A DNA stretch of 64,000 nucleotides from contig JAJQDI010000021.1 of the NCBI GenBank assembly GCA_021202275.1, positions 1-64,000 on the forward strand, given 5' to 3'. Both the position numbers and the translations under genes were made by a program. Positions 1-8,698 of this stretch are shown here, piece by piece; position 1 is the first letter of the stretch, and each line of letters starts with the position of its first letter. The notes under the pieces were generated by a model. That model was not told the DNA's origin, did no database searches, and saw only the letters and a program-made list of their open reading frames with translations. This stretch comes from Bacteroides sp. (GTDB taxonomy: Bacteria; Bacteroidota; Bacteroidia; Bacteroidales; Bacteroidaceae).

Positions 1-90
1 CCGGAAATATCTCTATGAACACACTTCTCACATTCTTATCCTGAAAATCTGTGATTTCAATCGTACATCGTAAATCCGTACATCGTAAAT

Positions 91-118
91 AAAAAAGGCT
101 TACCTGCCGGCAAGCCTC
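91..118 (-). terminator. Attenuator-type terminator of a histidine leader
   Basis: Read on the minus strand, a GC-rich hairpin (outer arms 112-117 and 96-101, inner C/G pairs) is followed directly by a run of six T. It lies 42 nt after the stop of a His-rich leader peptide (160-204) that follows a strong promoter (226-257). That order, leader then terminator before the operon, is the layout of ribosome-mediated attenuation. I did not resolve the competing antiterminator pairing. Confidence 0.6.
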
Positions 119-159
119 TACATATCCTATTTTACACACATATCATGCAGCCCACCGAA

Positions 160-204
160 TTATTCGTCAGGAGAATGATGATGATGTGTAGTTGTATAAA
201 ACAT
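160..204 (-). CDS. hisL: Putative his operon leader peptide (14 aa)
   Basis: The minus strand from the ATG at 202-204 reads MFYTTTHHHHSPDE and stops at 160-162. Four consecutive His codons are very unlikely by chance in a 14-codon frame beginning about 15 nt after a predicted transcription start, and a terminator follows at 91-118. In known his attenuators, ribosome stalling at His codons under low charged tRNA-His prevents terminator formation. The regulated operon (expected hisG and onward) would lie left of base 1 on the minus strand and is not visible. The function is therefore inferred from the leader alone. The gene is too short for normal gene callers. Confidence 0.6.
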   Translation of the reverse strand: MFYTTTHHHHSPDE

Positions 205-225
205 AGTCTATAATGAATGATGCGA

Positions 226-257
226 CAAAAATAAACCATTTGCGGTAAACAGCCAAA
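226..257 (-). promoter_or_regulatory. Bacteroidetes sigma-ABfr promoter for the His leader
   Basis: On the minus strand there is a TTTG at 254-257, a 20-nt spacer and TATTTTTG at 226-233. This fits the Bacteroidetes TTG / TAnnTTTG consensus with ideal spacing. The predicted start, near 218, is about 15 nt before the leader-peptide ATG. Confidence 0.65.
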
Positions 258-456
258 CAATTATCACAAAAACTTCCTGTTTCCTTTCTATTTTGTCCGG
301 GAAGTTACGAGTGTGTTACTTGTCTGATGAACCAGAAGACTGATCTTATGAGAGTATAATATAGGTATAGCTTATACAAAAGGCATACACTGCGGATTGG
401 ACAAAGACCTGTGTGTTGGCCTTACATGGCATGTGAATGGGATTTTCAATTGTAAA

Positions 457-939
457 TTATTTCGTTTCTTCCTCTTCCAGCACACACTCCATAAACCGCA
501 TTTCATCGCGCGCTTTCTCCGGAGAGAAAGTAAAGTAGGTGCATAAGGCTTTCGTACACAGCTCTCCCTGCTGGTTGTAGAGAAAAGCCTCTACCAGGAT
601 AATGTTCCGTTTACGTTCCTGGATACGGGCACGCAGTACGACGTGGTCATCGGTAGTCTGAACAGACTTCATATAGCGGGTCTCCATTTTGGAAGTAACT
701 CCGGTTGTCTGCAATTTACGCAAAATGACCCAGGCACAGATCTCATCGAGCAATACAGCCTGTATGCCTCCGTGCAAAGTATCGATCCACCCCTGATATT
801 CGGGACGTGGATGCCATATGCTCACGATATCGTCACCGTCTTCGTAAAATTCCATTTTCACACCGGCTTCATTGTCAGGAGCACAGCCGAAGCAGTGGTA
901 CCCTTCGAGTCCTTTCCAGGGATTGATTATTTTTTTCAT
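457..939 (-). CDS. PaaI-family hotdog thioesterase
   Basis: This 160-residue protein has the single hotdog fold of the PaaI/YbgC-like acyl-CoA thioesterases. The helix motif HGG(x)nLLDE, with H56-G-G and D65-E66, matches the family active-site segment HGGxxxxLLDE. An N-terminal CFGC motif (residues 16-19) is shared with many Bacteroidales homologues. The likely role is hydrolysis of an acyl-CoA in the cytoplasm; the substrate cannot be read from sequence. It is a single gene with its own TATATTTG box at 972-979 and is divergent from the frameshifted gene at 1106. The length is normal for the family. Confidence 0.85.
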   Translation of the reverse strand: MKKIINPWKGLEGYHCFGCAPDNEAGVKMEFYEDGDDIVSIWHPRPEYQGWIDTLHGGIQAVLLDEICAWVILRKLQTTGVTSKMETRYMKSVQTTDDHVVLRARIQERKRNIILVEAFLYNQQGELCTKALCTYFTFSPEKARDEMRFMECVLEEEETK

Positions 940-971
940 CGCGTCTGTTTTTTCAGGATATATTCAGGGGT

Positions 972-979
972 CAAATATA
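972..979 (-). promoter_or_regulatory. -7 box upstream of the thioesterase
   Basis: TATATTTG on the minus strand, 33 nt before the thioesterase ATG. It matches TAnnTTTG, but no clear TTG is visible at the -33 distance. Confidence 0.4.
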
Positions 980-1105
980 CGAATTTTACTCCGGTTACGG
1001 AAGATCTGCCGCGAAGTTGAACTAAAAAGCAAGAAACACGCCTGTTCGGACACGACTTTCTCATTATTTTTCTTACCTTTGGATATAACCTTACACTGAA
1101 AGCAT

Positions 1106-1619
1106 ATGATGTTGGAACCCCTCACTCAGTTTGTCTGCGACTGTTGCGGACAACTGATCGAAAAAACCCCAGGATGGGTATGTAGAATGGAGGAACGAAC
1201 CGGACCCGGTTTCCGGACAGTTCATTGCCGGACAGTTCAAAATCGTACACCACTACAATGCTTCTCCGCTGCAAACATTCGCCAGGTGTTACCCCTACTC
1301 CCATCATCCGGACAGAAACAGTATGGAACTGTACGAATTTATGAAGTTCCTGCCACAGAATCTGATCTTTTTTCTGGACACCGGATACATCTCCAATCCG
1401 GAGAGAGAGTCTATCTCCCAGGTGGCCAACTATGCGGAATTTGCCGATTTTATACGCAGGTTCACCGTTCCGTATTTTGAACAGGCCAGGCTCTTCTTTC
1501 CCAGAGCCCGGAGAGAGGGATTGCTGGAAGGTTACAACGAGATCAGCCTGTATATGGAACATACACTGAAATACATCATTGAATATTTTACACAGCCCCG
1601 GGAAGACAGGGTTCCATAA
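1106..1619 (+). pseudogene. Conserved hypothetical protein, frameshifted near 1181
   Basis: Two overlapping plus-strand frames join into one sensible protein. The first (from the ATG at 1106) gives CDCCGQLIEKTPGWV, a C-x2-C N-terminus. After a shift at about 1181-1184 the second frame continues VEWRNEPDP...FKIVHHYNASP and runs to the stop at 1619. The break lies in GTATGTA, where one extra base (or a 4-nt duplication) would explain it; it is not a homopolymer. Restored, the protein would be about 170 residues, soluble, with a possible small metal site in the CDCCG motif. I recognise the style of a Bacteroidales hypothetical family but no function. A TACCTTTG box lies at 1074-1081. It could be a real pseudogene or an assembly error. 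Confidence 0.6.
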
Positions 1620-2049
1620 GCAGCAGATCAGGCACAAACCACTCTCTAGTATATACCTGTGACACGCCCGGGAAACAACAAAACACAACTGACAGATAGT
1701 GTGGCTACACACGAGAACAGCCAGAGGTATCTCGTACCTCCGGCTGTTTGTCAGCAAGTCCTGTGCAAACGCAGATATCCATAGAACGCGTTCTCCGCAC
1801 AGTGAACTTTTTGTCAGAAAAAAACATCCTTTCTCAAGATACAAATATAGAAAAAATCTCCAAATTCCTTGTATTAAAAACTATTTATTATCCATATGAT
1901 ATAAAACACATGGATATATATTCAAAAAACATTCAAAATATTTTCTTATTCCTGTTGAAATGTTTTTATTTGTCTACAGAGATCTTCTCACTTCTATGCT
2001 AACCTACTAACTTTCATTGTTATGAAAAAAAGAGATTAAATTCAGTCTG

Positions 2050-3798
2050 GTGTACCGCGACATGTGGCAGTCTTCCGGTAAGTACCAGCCCCGGGTGGAT
2101 CAATTGGAAAAAATCGCTCCCTGGATCGTTGAAATGAATTGTTTCGCGCGGGTCGAAACCAATGGAGGTGCTTTTGAGCAAGTGAACCTGCTGTACGGCG
2201 AAAATCCCAACAAAGCAGTACGGGCATTCACCCGGCCTTTCCGGGAAGCCGGGATCCGGACACATATGCTGGACAGAGGTCTCAACGGCATTCGTATGTA
2301 TGGGGTTCCCGCGGATGTGCGGAAAATGATGTATAAAGTAAAGAAAGCCCAGGGAGTAGACATCACCCGGATCTTTTGCGGCCTGAACGACGTACGTAAC
2401 ATCATTCCTTCCATCGGATACGCACTGGAAGCAAGTATGGTGCCCCAGGGCACTTTATGTATCACACATTCGCCGGTGCATACGGTAGCGTATTACACAG
2501 ACATAGCCGGACAGCTGATCGAAGCCGGAGCCACAGAGATCTGTCTGAAAGACATGGCGGGGGTAGGTCGTCCGGCGGTATTGGGCAAGATCACCAGGAA
2601 CATCAAAGAAAAATATCCCGGAGTACTGATCCAGTATCACGGTCATTCCGGGCCAGGACTTTCCATGGCATCGATCCTGGAGGTTTGTGAGAATGGAGCG
2701 GATATCATTGATGTGGCTATGGAACCTATTTCCTGGGGAAAGGTGCATCCGGATGTGATCTCTGTGCAGGCCATGCTGAAAGAGGCCGGATTCCAGGTTC
2801 CTGAGATCAATATGGCTGCCTATATGAAAGCCCGTTCGCTGACCCAGGAATTTATCGACGACTTCCTGGGTTATTTCATGGACGCAACCAACCGGCATAC
2901 CTCTTCGCTGTTGTTGGGCTGCGGACTGCCCGGCGGCATGATGGGCTCTATGATGGCCGACCTGAAAGGGGTGCATGCCGGCATCAATCTGATCCTGAAA
3001 GAGCAGAACAAAGCTCCTTTGCATATCGATGAACTGCTGGTGATGCTTTTTGAAGAGGTTTCCTATGTATGGCCCAGATTGGGTTATCCGCCGTTGGTTA
3101 CTCCCTTCAGCCAGTATGTAAAGAATGTGGCTCTGATGAACGTGATGCAACTGATCAAAGGAGAAGAACGCTGGACGATGATCGACAGGCATACCTGGGA
3201 TATGATCCTGGGACGAAGTGGAAAACTTCCCGGAAAGCTGGCCCCGGAAATCATAGAACTCGCCCGGAAAAACGGATATGAATTTACGGAAGCGGATCCT
3301 CAGCTGAATTTTCCGGACGAGCTGGATCGTTTCCGTAAAGAGATGGATGAGAATGGCTGGGAATACGGAGAGGATGACGAAGAGTTGTTTGAGTTTGCCA
3401 TGCACGACCGCCAATACCGGGCCTACAAATCGGGAGAAGCGAAAAAACGTTTTGAAGAGGATCTGCAACGTGCCAAAGACATAGCTATGTCTAAGCATAC
3501 TCTTACCGAAGATGAGATCAAAAGGATCAGACGTGCCAAAGCCTATCCGGTGGTGGCTCCCAACAAGGGACAAGTGCTCTGGGAAGTAGCTGTCGAAGGT
3601 GCGTCAACCGCTCCGTTTATTGGCAGGAAATACCTGCACGATGAGGTATTCTGTTACCTCTCTACTCCCTGGGGGGAATACGATAAAGTCACAGCCGCTT
3701 TCACAGGACGCGTGGTAGAGATCTGTGCCGAACAAGGTGCCATTGTAGGGAAAGGCGATGTGATTGCTTACATCCAGCGGAGCGATATTTTCGCGTAA
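2050..3798 (+). CDS. Carboxyltransferase, pyruvate carboxylase subunit B / oxaloacetate decarboxylase alpha type
   Basis: The protein transfers carboxyl between a carboxybiotin carrier and pyruvate/oxaloacetate. An HMGL-like TIM barrel comes first (RDMWQS; LKDMAG; metal site HGHSGPG), followed by the conserved carboxylase domain (YVWPRxGYPPLVTPFSQY). The C-terminal stretch resembles a biotinyl/lipoyl fold but lacks an MKM biotinylation lysine, so the biotin carrier is probably a separate protein. The open frame begins at a GTG (2050), but the family N-terminus starts upstream: ATG at 2022 followed by seven A. Removing one A gives MKKEIKFSLV joined in frame to YRDMWQS. The 5' end is therefore frameshifted as given; see findings. 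It converges on dsbD across a long palindrome. Confidence 0.85.
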   Translation: MYRDMWQSSGKYQPRVDQLEKIAPWIVEMNCFARVETNGGAFEQVNLLYGENPNKAVRAFTRPFREAGIRTHMLDRGLNGIRMYGVPADVRKMMYKVKKAQGVDITRIFCGLNDVRNIIPSIGYALEASMVPQGTLCITHSPVHTVAYYTDIAGQLIEAGATEICLKDMAGVGRPAVLGKITRNIKEKYPGVLIQYHGHSGPGLSMASILEVCENGADIIDVAMEPISWGKVHPDVISVQAMLKEAGFQVPEINMAAYMKARSLTQEFIDDFLGYFMDATNRHTSSLLLGCGLPGGMMGSMMADLKGVHAGINLILKEQNKAPLHIDELLVMLFEEVSYVWPRLGYPPLVTPFSQYVKNVALMNVMQLIKGEERWTMIDRHTWDMILGRSGKLPGKLAPEIIELARKNGYEFTEADPQLNFPDELDRFRKEMDENGWEYGEDDEELFEFAMHDRQYRAYKSGEAKKRFEEDLQRAKDIAMSKHTLTEDEIKRIRRAKAYPVVAPNKGQVLWEVAVEGASTAPFIGRKYLHDEVFCYLSTPWGEYDKVTAAFTGRVVEICAEQGAIVGKGDVIAYIQRSDIFA

Positions 3799-3821
3799 AC
3801 AAGGAATTCATTCATTTACAA

Positions 3822-3871
3822 TTGTACGATTTACGACTGAAGAATGGTATTCTCAGTCGTAAATCGTACAA
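3822..3871. repeat. Perfect 19-bp palindrome between convergent genes
   Basis: Positions 3822-3840 and 3853-3871 are exact reverse complements, and the loop itself can form a further 4-bp stem. It sits between the stops of the carboxyltransferase and dsbD, so it may terminate both. The arm contains the words GTACGAT and TTTACGA, related to the direct repeats at about 60-90, which suggests a dispersed intergenic element. Confidence 0.7.
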
Positions 3872-3895
3872 TCGTAAATATTCCGGTGTTTTGTT

Positions 3896-5905
3896 TTACT
3901 TTTTATAATTGTCCAGTCCCTTCTGGAGGAAATCTATATACAGAGAGACATTTTCGTCGTAGGCATAAGATCTGTTCAGCGGATTGCCTTCGTTGTCCAG
4001 CAATACGTAGAACGGCTGCGCATTGGAGCCGAACTTGACACTTTGCAGGTAGCTCCACTTATCGCCTACCGTACGTAAGATACGTTCCTTACTCCCTTCC
4101 ATCACCCGAATGGGTTCGGGCAGTTTTTGTTTGTTGTCTACATACAGGGTAATAAGGATATACTCATTTTCTATCAGGTGGCTCACCTGCGGATCGGTCC
4201 ATACGGCCAGTTCCATTTTCCGGCAGTTGACACATCCGTATCCCGTGAAATCCAGCATCACCGGCTTTCCCATCCGGCGGGCATATTCCATACCCAGATC
4301 GTAGTCATCGAACCGGGCATGTACCTCTTTGTTGTAAAGATTGAAATCCTGCGTATTCAGCGGTGGAGCAAAAGCACTGACCGCTTTCAGAGGTGCCCCC
4401 CAGAGCCCCGGGATCATATAGACGGCAAAAGCCAGCGAAACAAGCGCCATGAAGAAGCGAGGCACAGTGACGCGGTTGTTGTCATCGTCATGCGGAAACT
4501 TGAGTTTGCCCAGCAGATATATGCCCAACAGGCCAAAGATCACGATCCACAAAGCCAGGAATGTTTCCCGGTCCAGTATTCCCCAGCCGTATGCCAGATC
4601 GGCTACAGAGAGGAACTTCAGAGCGAAAGCCAGTTCCAGGAATCCCAGAACTACTTTGATCACATTCATCCATCCTCCCGATTTGGGCATCGACTTCAGC
4701 CAGGAAGGGAAAAGAGCAAACAGCGTAAAAGGCAGAGCCAGTGCCAAGGCAAACCCAAACATACAAATGGCCGGGCCCAGCGTATTACCGGTGGTGGCCA
4801 CCTCTACCAACACCAATCCGATGATGGGGCCTGTACAGGAAAAAGAGACCAAAGCCAGGGTGAAAGCCATCAGGAAAATACTGATCAGTCCGGTGGTGGC
4901 TTCCGCTTTGCTGTCTACCGCATTGCTCCACCGGGAAGGAAGGGTGATCTCAAATGCTCCGAAGAAGGAAGCCGCGAAGACCACCAGCATGAGAAAAAAG
5001 AGAATATTAAATATAGCATGGGTGGAAAGCGCGTTCAGGGCATTGGGACCAAAGGCTAAGGTAATAGTGATGCCTAAGGTGACATAGATTACCACAATGG
5101 AAATACCATACGTAACGGCATCCCGGATACCTTTGGCCTTGTCTTTGGTGCGTTTGAGGAAAAAGCTGACTGTCATCGGGATGATGGGCCATACACACGG
5201 AGTGAACAACGCCAGCAAACCTCCCAGAAATCCGAAAAAGAAAATAGCGATCCAACCGCGATCCTGGGTAGCCGCTTCCTCACCGAAGGCATTCAATGCC
5301 CCGATCACGGGTTTCCAGTAATCGACAGTGCCCGGTTCCGATCCCACCGTAGGTTCTGGATCCTGTACTTCCACATCCGCGACAGGCTCTTCTGCGGGAG
5401 GTATGGCTTCTCCGGACTCCGGATGGGTAGCTCCGGCGGGAGCAGCAACTACTCTTGTTCCGGAAAAGGCGAAATTGACAGCTGTGGGAGGCAGACACAT
5501 CTCATTCTGACAAGCTCCGTATTCCAGAAAACCTTCGATGGAATAGGCGGATCCGACCATACGGAGTTTCTGACGGAATTGCGCCCTATCTTCAAAGTAA
5601 CGCACGTTCATTTTGAAAATTTCATCGTAAGCGGCAATCTCTTCTCCTACAGGTTGCAACGTTCCGATCAGTTCCACTCCTTCCATCTTATCCGTATTAA
5701 AAGTAGCGGCAATGGGACCTCCCGACGGAAGATCGGTCGAGTAGACATGCCACCCGCTATCGATCGTGCCTGTGAAACGGATCTCTGCCTCCGTATCGGA
5801 AACAGCTACCCAATCGACGTTGAATTGTACCGGTTCATGGATCTGTGCCTGGAGCACCCATACAGCGGAAAGCAGAAAAAACAGAGATAGTATTCTTTTC
5901 ATCAA
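3896..5905 (-). CDS. dsbD: Thiol:disulfide interchange protein DsbD
   Basis: This inner-membrane protein carries electrons from cytoplasmic thioredoxin to periplasmic thiol proteins. Its 669 residues show the full three-part layout. A signal peptide (first ~20 aa) precedes an N-terminal periplasmic domain with the pair C-x4-C in GACQNEMCLPP (about 130-140). A transmembrane domain of about eight helices carries the Cys motifs FTPCVWPIIP and SFSCTGPIIG. The C-terminal thioredoxin domain has GYGCVNCRKME (about 555-565). A low-complexity Pro/Glu linker (~165-190) separates the first two parts. Starts at 5905 or 5902 are both possible (MMKR). It is monocistronic as far as can be seen. It could supply reducing power to TlpA-like proteins such as the one at the right end of the window. 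Confidence 0.92.
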   Translation of the reverse strand: MMKRILSLFFLLSAVWVLQAQIHEPVQFNVDWVAVSDTEAEIRFTGTIDSGWHVYSTDLPSGGPIAATFNTDKMEGVELIGTLQPVGEEIAAYDEIFKMNVRYFEDRAQFRQKLRMVGSAYSIEGFLEYGACQNEMCLPPTAVNFAFSGTRVVAAPAGATHPESGEAIPPAEEPVADVEVQDPEPTVGSEPGTVDYWKPVIGALNAFGEEAATQDRGWIAIFFFGFLGGLLALFTPCVWPIIPMTVSFFLKRTKDKAKGIRDAVTYGISIVVIYVTLGITITLAFGPNALNALSTHAIFNILFFLMLVVFAASFFGAFEITLPSRWSNAVDSKAEATTGLISIFLMAFTLALVSFSCTGPIIGLVLVEVATTGNTLGPAICMFGFALALALPFTLFALFPSWLKSMPKSGGWMNVIKVVLGFLELAFALKFLSVADLAYGWGILDRETFLALWIVIFGLLGIYLLGKLKFPHDDDNNRVTVPRFFMALVSLAFAVYMIPGLWGAPLKAVSAFAPPLNTQDFNLYNKEVHARFDDYDLGMEYARRMGKPVMLDFTGYGCVNCRKMELAVWTDPQVSHLIENEYILITLYVDNKQKLPEPIRVMEGSKERILRTVGDKWSYLQSVKFGSNAQPFYVLLDNEGNPLNRSYAYDENVSLYIDFLQKGLDNYKK

Positions 5906-5989
5906 TCAGAAACAATTATTTATTTTACGATACCGGACCACCCGGCAGGAAATAAAAACAGGAAATAAAAATAAGATGTAGGTAAACGA

Positions 5990-6289
5990 TCAGATCTCAT
6001 AATCTACACAGGCACGCTCCTGTCTGGCATCGGCAATGATCTTTCCGGCAGCCACATGATCGGGATGGGTGGCATAGGTTTTCACATCTTCCATCGAGTC
6101 GAACTCACTGTACAAAGCGATATCCCATGTTTCCTGCGGATTCGCGTTGATTCCGACTTCGATGCGGCGAATGACGGGAATAGTGGCAGGTGGGGCTTCA
6201 ATAGCTGCTTTGAAAGAGTACATTATGGCATTCTTTTCCGGGGCAGACAGTTCATTTTTGAGTTTAAATAGTACGATGTGCTTGACCAT
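5990..6289 (-). CDS. Dabb-family (stress-responsive A/B barrel) protein
   Basis: This 99-residue protein begins MVKHIVLFKLK and has the conserved Dabb features: an early His-Ile-Val strand, a central WDIALYSEFDS strand and HPDH (about residues 77-80) near the end. The family forms dimeric ferredoxin-like alpha/beta barrels; its cellular role in bacteria is generally unknown. It is divergent from udk, with about 100 bp between the two starts. The length is typical and no residue stands out as abnormal. Confidence 0.8.
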   Translation of the reverse strand: MVKHIVLFKLKNELSAPEKNAIMYSFKAAIEAPPATIPVIRRIEVGINANPQETWDIALYSEFDSMEDVKTYATHPDHVAAGKIIADARQERACVDYEI

Positions 6290-6292
6290 ACG

Positions 6293-6323
6293 TTGTTTTT
6301 TTTATGAATTGTTTTTATATTTG
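6293..6323 (+). promoter_or_regulatory. Promoter of udk
   Basis: TTG at 6293-6295, a 20-nt spacer and TATATTTG at 6316-6323 fit the Bacteroidetes consensus. The predicted leader before the udk ATG is about 60 nt. Confidence 0.6.
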
Positions 6324-6389
6324 TATACAGATTCTCCTGGAAAGAGATGACAAAATTACTTTATTTTTCAAATAGATACTATTAAACGG

Positions 6390-6995
6390 ATGTTAATAAT
6401 TGGAATTGCGGGTGGCACAGGATCGGGAAAAACCACTGTGGTACGTAAAATTGTAGAAAGTATTCCGGCAGGGGAAGTAGTATTACTGCCTCAGGATTCA
6501 TATTATAAAGACAGTAGCCACGTACCGGTGGAAGAGAGACAGAACATCAATTTCGATCATCCCGACGCGTTTGAATGGAAACTCCTCTCGAAGCATGTAT
6601 CCATGCTGAAAGAGGGGAAAAGCATCGAACAACCGACTTACTCCTACCTGACGTGCACCCGGCAGGAAGAGACGATCCATATCGAACCGAGGCAGGTGAT
6701 CATCATCGAAGGTATCCTGGCTCTGTGCGATCCGACCCTGCGCCGTATGATGGATCTGAAACTATTCGTAGACGCAGATCCGGACGAACGCCTGATCCGG
6801 GTGATACAGCGGGACATCGTGGAACGGGGACGCACGGCCGAAGCGGTGATGGAGCGGTATACACGGGTATTGAAACCGATGCATCTGCAGTTTATCGAAC
6901 CGTGCAAACGATACGCAGACCTGATCATCCCCGAAGGGGGAAACAATCAGGTAGCGATTGATATATTGACAATGTATATTCATAAACATCTGTAA
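6390..6995 (+). CDS. udk: Uridine kinase
   Basis: Uridine/cytidine kinase makes UMP and CMP in pyrimidine salvage, in the cytoplasm. The P-loop GGTGSGKT is at residues 8-15. The family motifs LPQDSYYKD, INFDHPDAF (substrate binding) and QPTYSYLTCTR follow in order, then the RDxxERGRT lid segment. At 201 residues it matches the usual length. The ATG at 6390 is supported by the N-terminal strand MLIIGIAGG and by the promoter at 6293-6323. It is followed 47 bp later by the MltF-like gene on the same strand, so the two may be cotranscribed. Confidence 0.93.
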   Translation: MLIIGIAGGTGSGKTTVVRKIVESIPAGEVVLLPQDSYYKDSSHVPVEERQNINFDHPDAFEWKLLSKHVSMLKEGKSIEQPTYSYLTCTRQEETIHIEPRQVIIIEGILALCDPTLRRMMDLKLFVDADPDERLIRVIQRDIVERGRTAEAVMERYTRVLKPMHLQFIEPCKRYADLIIPEGGNNQVAIDILTMYIHKHL

Positions 6996-7042
6996 GCGGT
7001 CCGGTTGCCAGACAGCGGGCAGATGATTAACAGATAAATGAC

Positions 7043-8458
7043 GTGAGAGAAAAAACATCATTCAGTCCTCTTTTCCTTCCCTGCTTTTTTGTGTGGATAC
7101 TGATCGCAGGAATAGGTTGCCGCGGCAAACAGCAACCTCTGCCGGAGGAGAGTTCCTGCCGGGATCTGCAACAGATCAAAGACAGCGGAGAACTGGTGGT
7201 ACTTACCTTATATAGTTCTACCTCCTATTTCATCTACCGTGGACAGGAGATGGGATTCCAGTACGAACTGAGTCAGCAGTTTACCCGTAGCCTCGGAGTA
7301 AAGCTACGGGTAGAGGTGGCCAGGAACGAGACGGAGCTCATCCATAAACTCATGGCAGGGGAAGGAGATATGATCGCTTATCCGTTGCCTATCACGAAAG
7401 AACGACGGGATAGCCTTTTGTTCTGCGGAGAAGAGGTGATCACCCATCAGGTGGTGGTGCAACGTTCGGGAAACAGGGAGAAGCCCCTTACCGATGTGAC
7501 AGAGCTGATCGGTAAGGATATATATGTGCTTCCCGGCAAACACTACGAACGCCTGTTGAACCTGGATCAGGAACTCGGCGGGGGGATACGTATCCATGTC
7601 GCCGATGAGGACAGCTTGTCCATAGAAGACCTGATCACACAGGTCGTGAAAAAAGAGATCGACTATACGGTGGCAGATAACGATGTGGCCCGGCTCAACA
7701 AGACCTATCATCCGGGACTCAATATCGACCTGGGTATCAGTTTCGACCAACGTGCCTCGTGGGCAGTGCGCAGCGACTGTCCGGAACTGGCCGAAGCAGC
7801 CAATCACTGGCATCTGGAGAATCAGACTTCTCCGGCATATACTGCCAGTATGAAGCGATACTTCGAGATCAGCAAGAGTGTGTTGGTACCGCACGCACCG
7901 TTGCTCTCTGCAAGCCGCGGACAGATCTCGGTCTTCGACCCGCTCTTCCGGAGATATGCCAGAGAGATCAACTGGGACTGGCGATTGCTTGCCTCCCTGG
8001 CCTATAAAGAGTCTAACTTCGATCCAGATGTAGTGTCCTGGGCAGGTGCCAGAGGACTGATGCAACTGATGCCTGCTACCGCCCGGGCCATGGGAGTACC
8101 GGAAGGGAGAGATTTTGATCCGGAAGAGAGCGTCAAGGGAGCGATCCGCTACTTAGCTGCCACGGAAAAAAGCCTGGGAATGATCTCTGATCCGGACGAA
8201 CGGCTGAAATTCGTACTGGCTGCTTATAATGCGGGACTGGGACATATCTACGACGCCATGGCGTTGGCGGAGAAGTACGGAAAGAACAAGTTTGTGTGGT
8301 ACGATAATGTAGAGACATTTATCCTCCTGAAAAGCAACGAAGAGTATTTCACCGATCCGGTCTGTAAAAACGGCTACTTCCGCGGAACGGAAACATATAA
8401 CTTTGTACGGGAGATCACCGCAAGGTATGAGATTTATAAGGAAAAGATAAGAGAATAG
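7043..8458 (+). CDS. MltF-like membrane-bound lytic transglycosylase
   Basis: This periplasmic murein lytic enzyme combines an amino-acid-binding-like domain (SBP family 3, about residues 45-270) with a C-terminal SLT goose-lysozyme-like domain (about 300-440). The catalytic Glu is in LAYKESNFDP, followed by GARGLMQLMP and AAYNAG, all classic SLT motifs. The N-terminus is a lipoprotein signal with lipobox IAGIGC, the acylated Cys being about residue 26. The start is a GTG; the nearby ATG at 7037 stops at once. In the MltF family the N-terminal domain regulates the enzyme in response to muropeptides. The length of 471 is normal. Confidence 0.88.
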   Translation: MREKTSFSPLFLPCFFVWILIAGIGCRGKQQPLPEESSCRDLQQIKDSGELVVLTLYSSTSYFIYRGQEMGFQYELSQQFTRSLGVKLRVEVARNETELIHKLMAGEGDMIAYPLPITKERRDSLLFCGEEVITHQVVVQRSGNREKPLTDVTELIGKDIYVLPGKHYERLLNLDQELGGGIRIHVADEDSLSIEDLITQVVKKEIDYTVADNDVARLNKTYHPGLNIDLGISFDQRASWAVRSDCPELAEAANHWHLENQTSPAYTASMKRYFEISKSVLVPHAPLLSASRGQISVFDPLFRRYAREINWDWRLLASLAYKESNFDPDVVSWAGARGLMQLMPATARAMGVPEGRDFDPEESVKGAIRYLAATEKSLGMISDPDERLKFVLAAYNAGLGHIYDAMALAEKYGKNKFVWYDNVETFILLKSNEEYFTDPVCKNGYFRGTETYNFVREITARYEIYKEKIRE

Positions 8459-8698
8459 GACGTATTCCTTTCCCGACCCGGAAGAGAAAGTCCTCTGACA
8501 GGTAGGTATGTGATTCTTGCTGCGCTATATATTCTTTGTTAGTACTTCCCCGGTATATAATTCTTTATCTGTATACTTTATTTTTTTTAACTCTAACCTT
8601 TTCAATCTCTTTCCAGAAACACAGGTGTTTCTAAGTCCTGAAGCGACAACCGATTCCAGGATGTGTAGATACCTTTATTTTTCTATGTTGAAAGAGCC

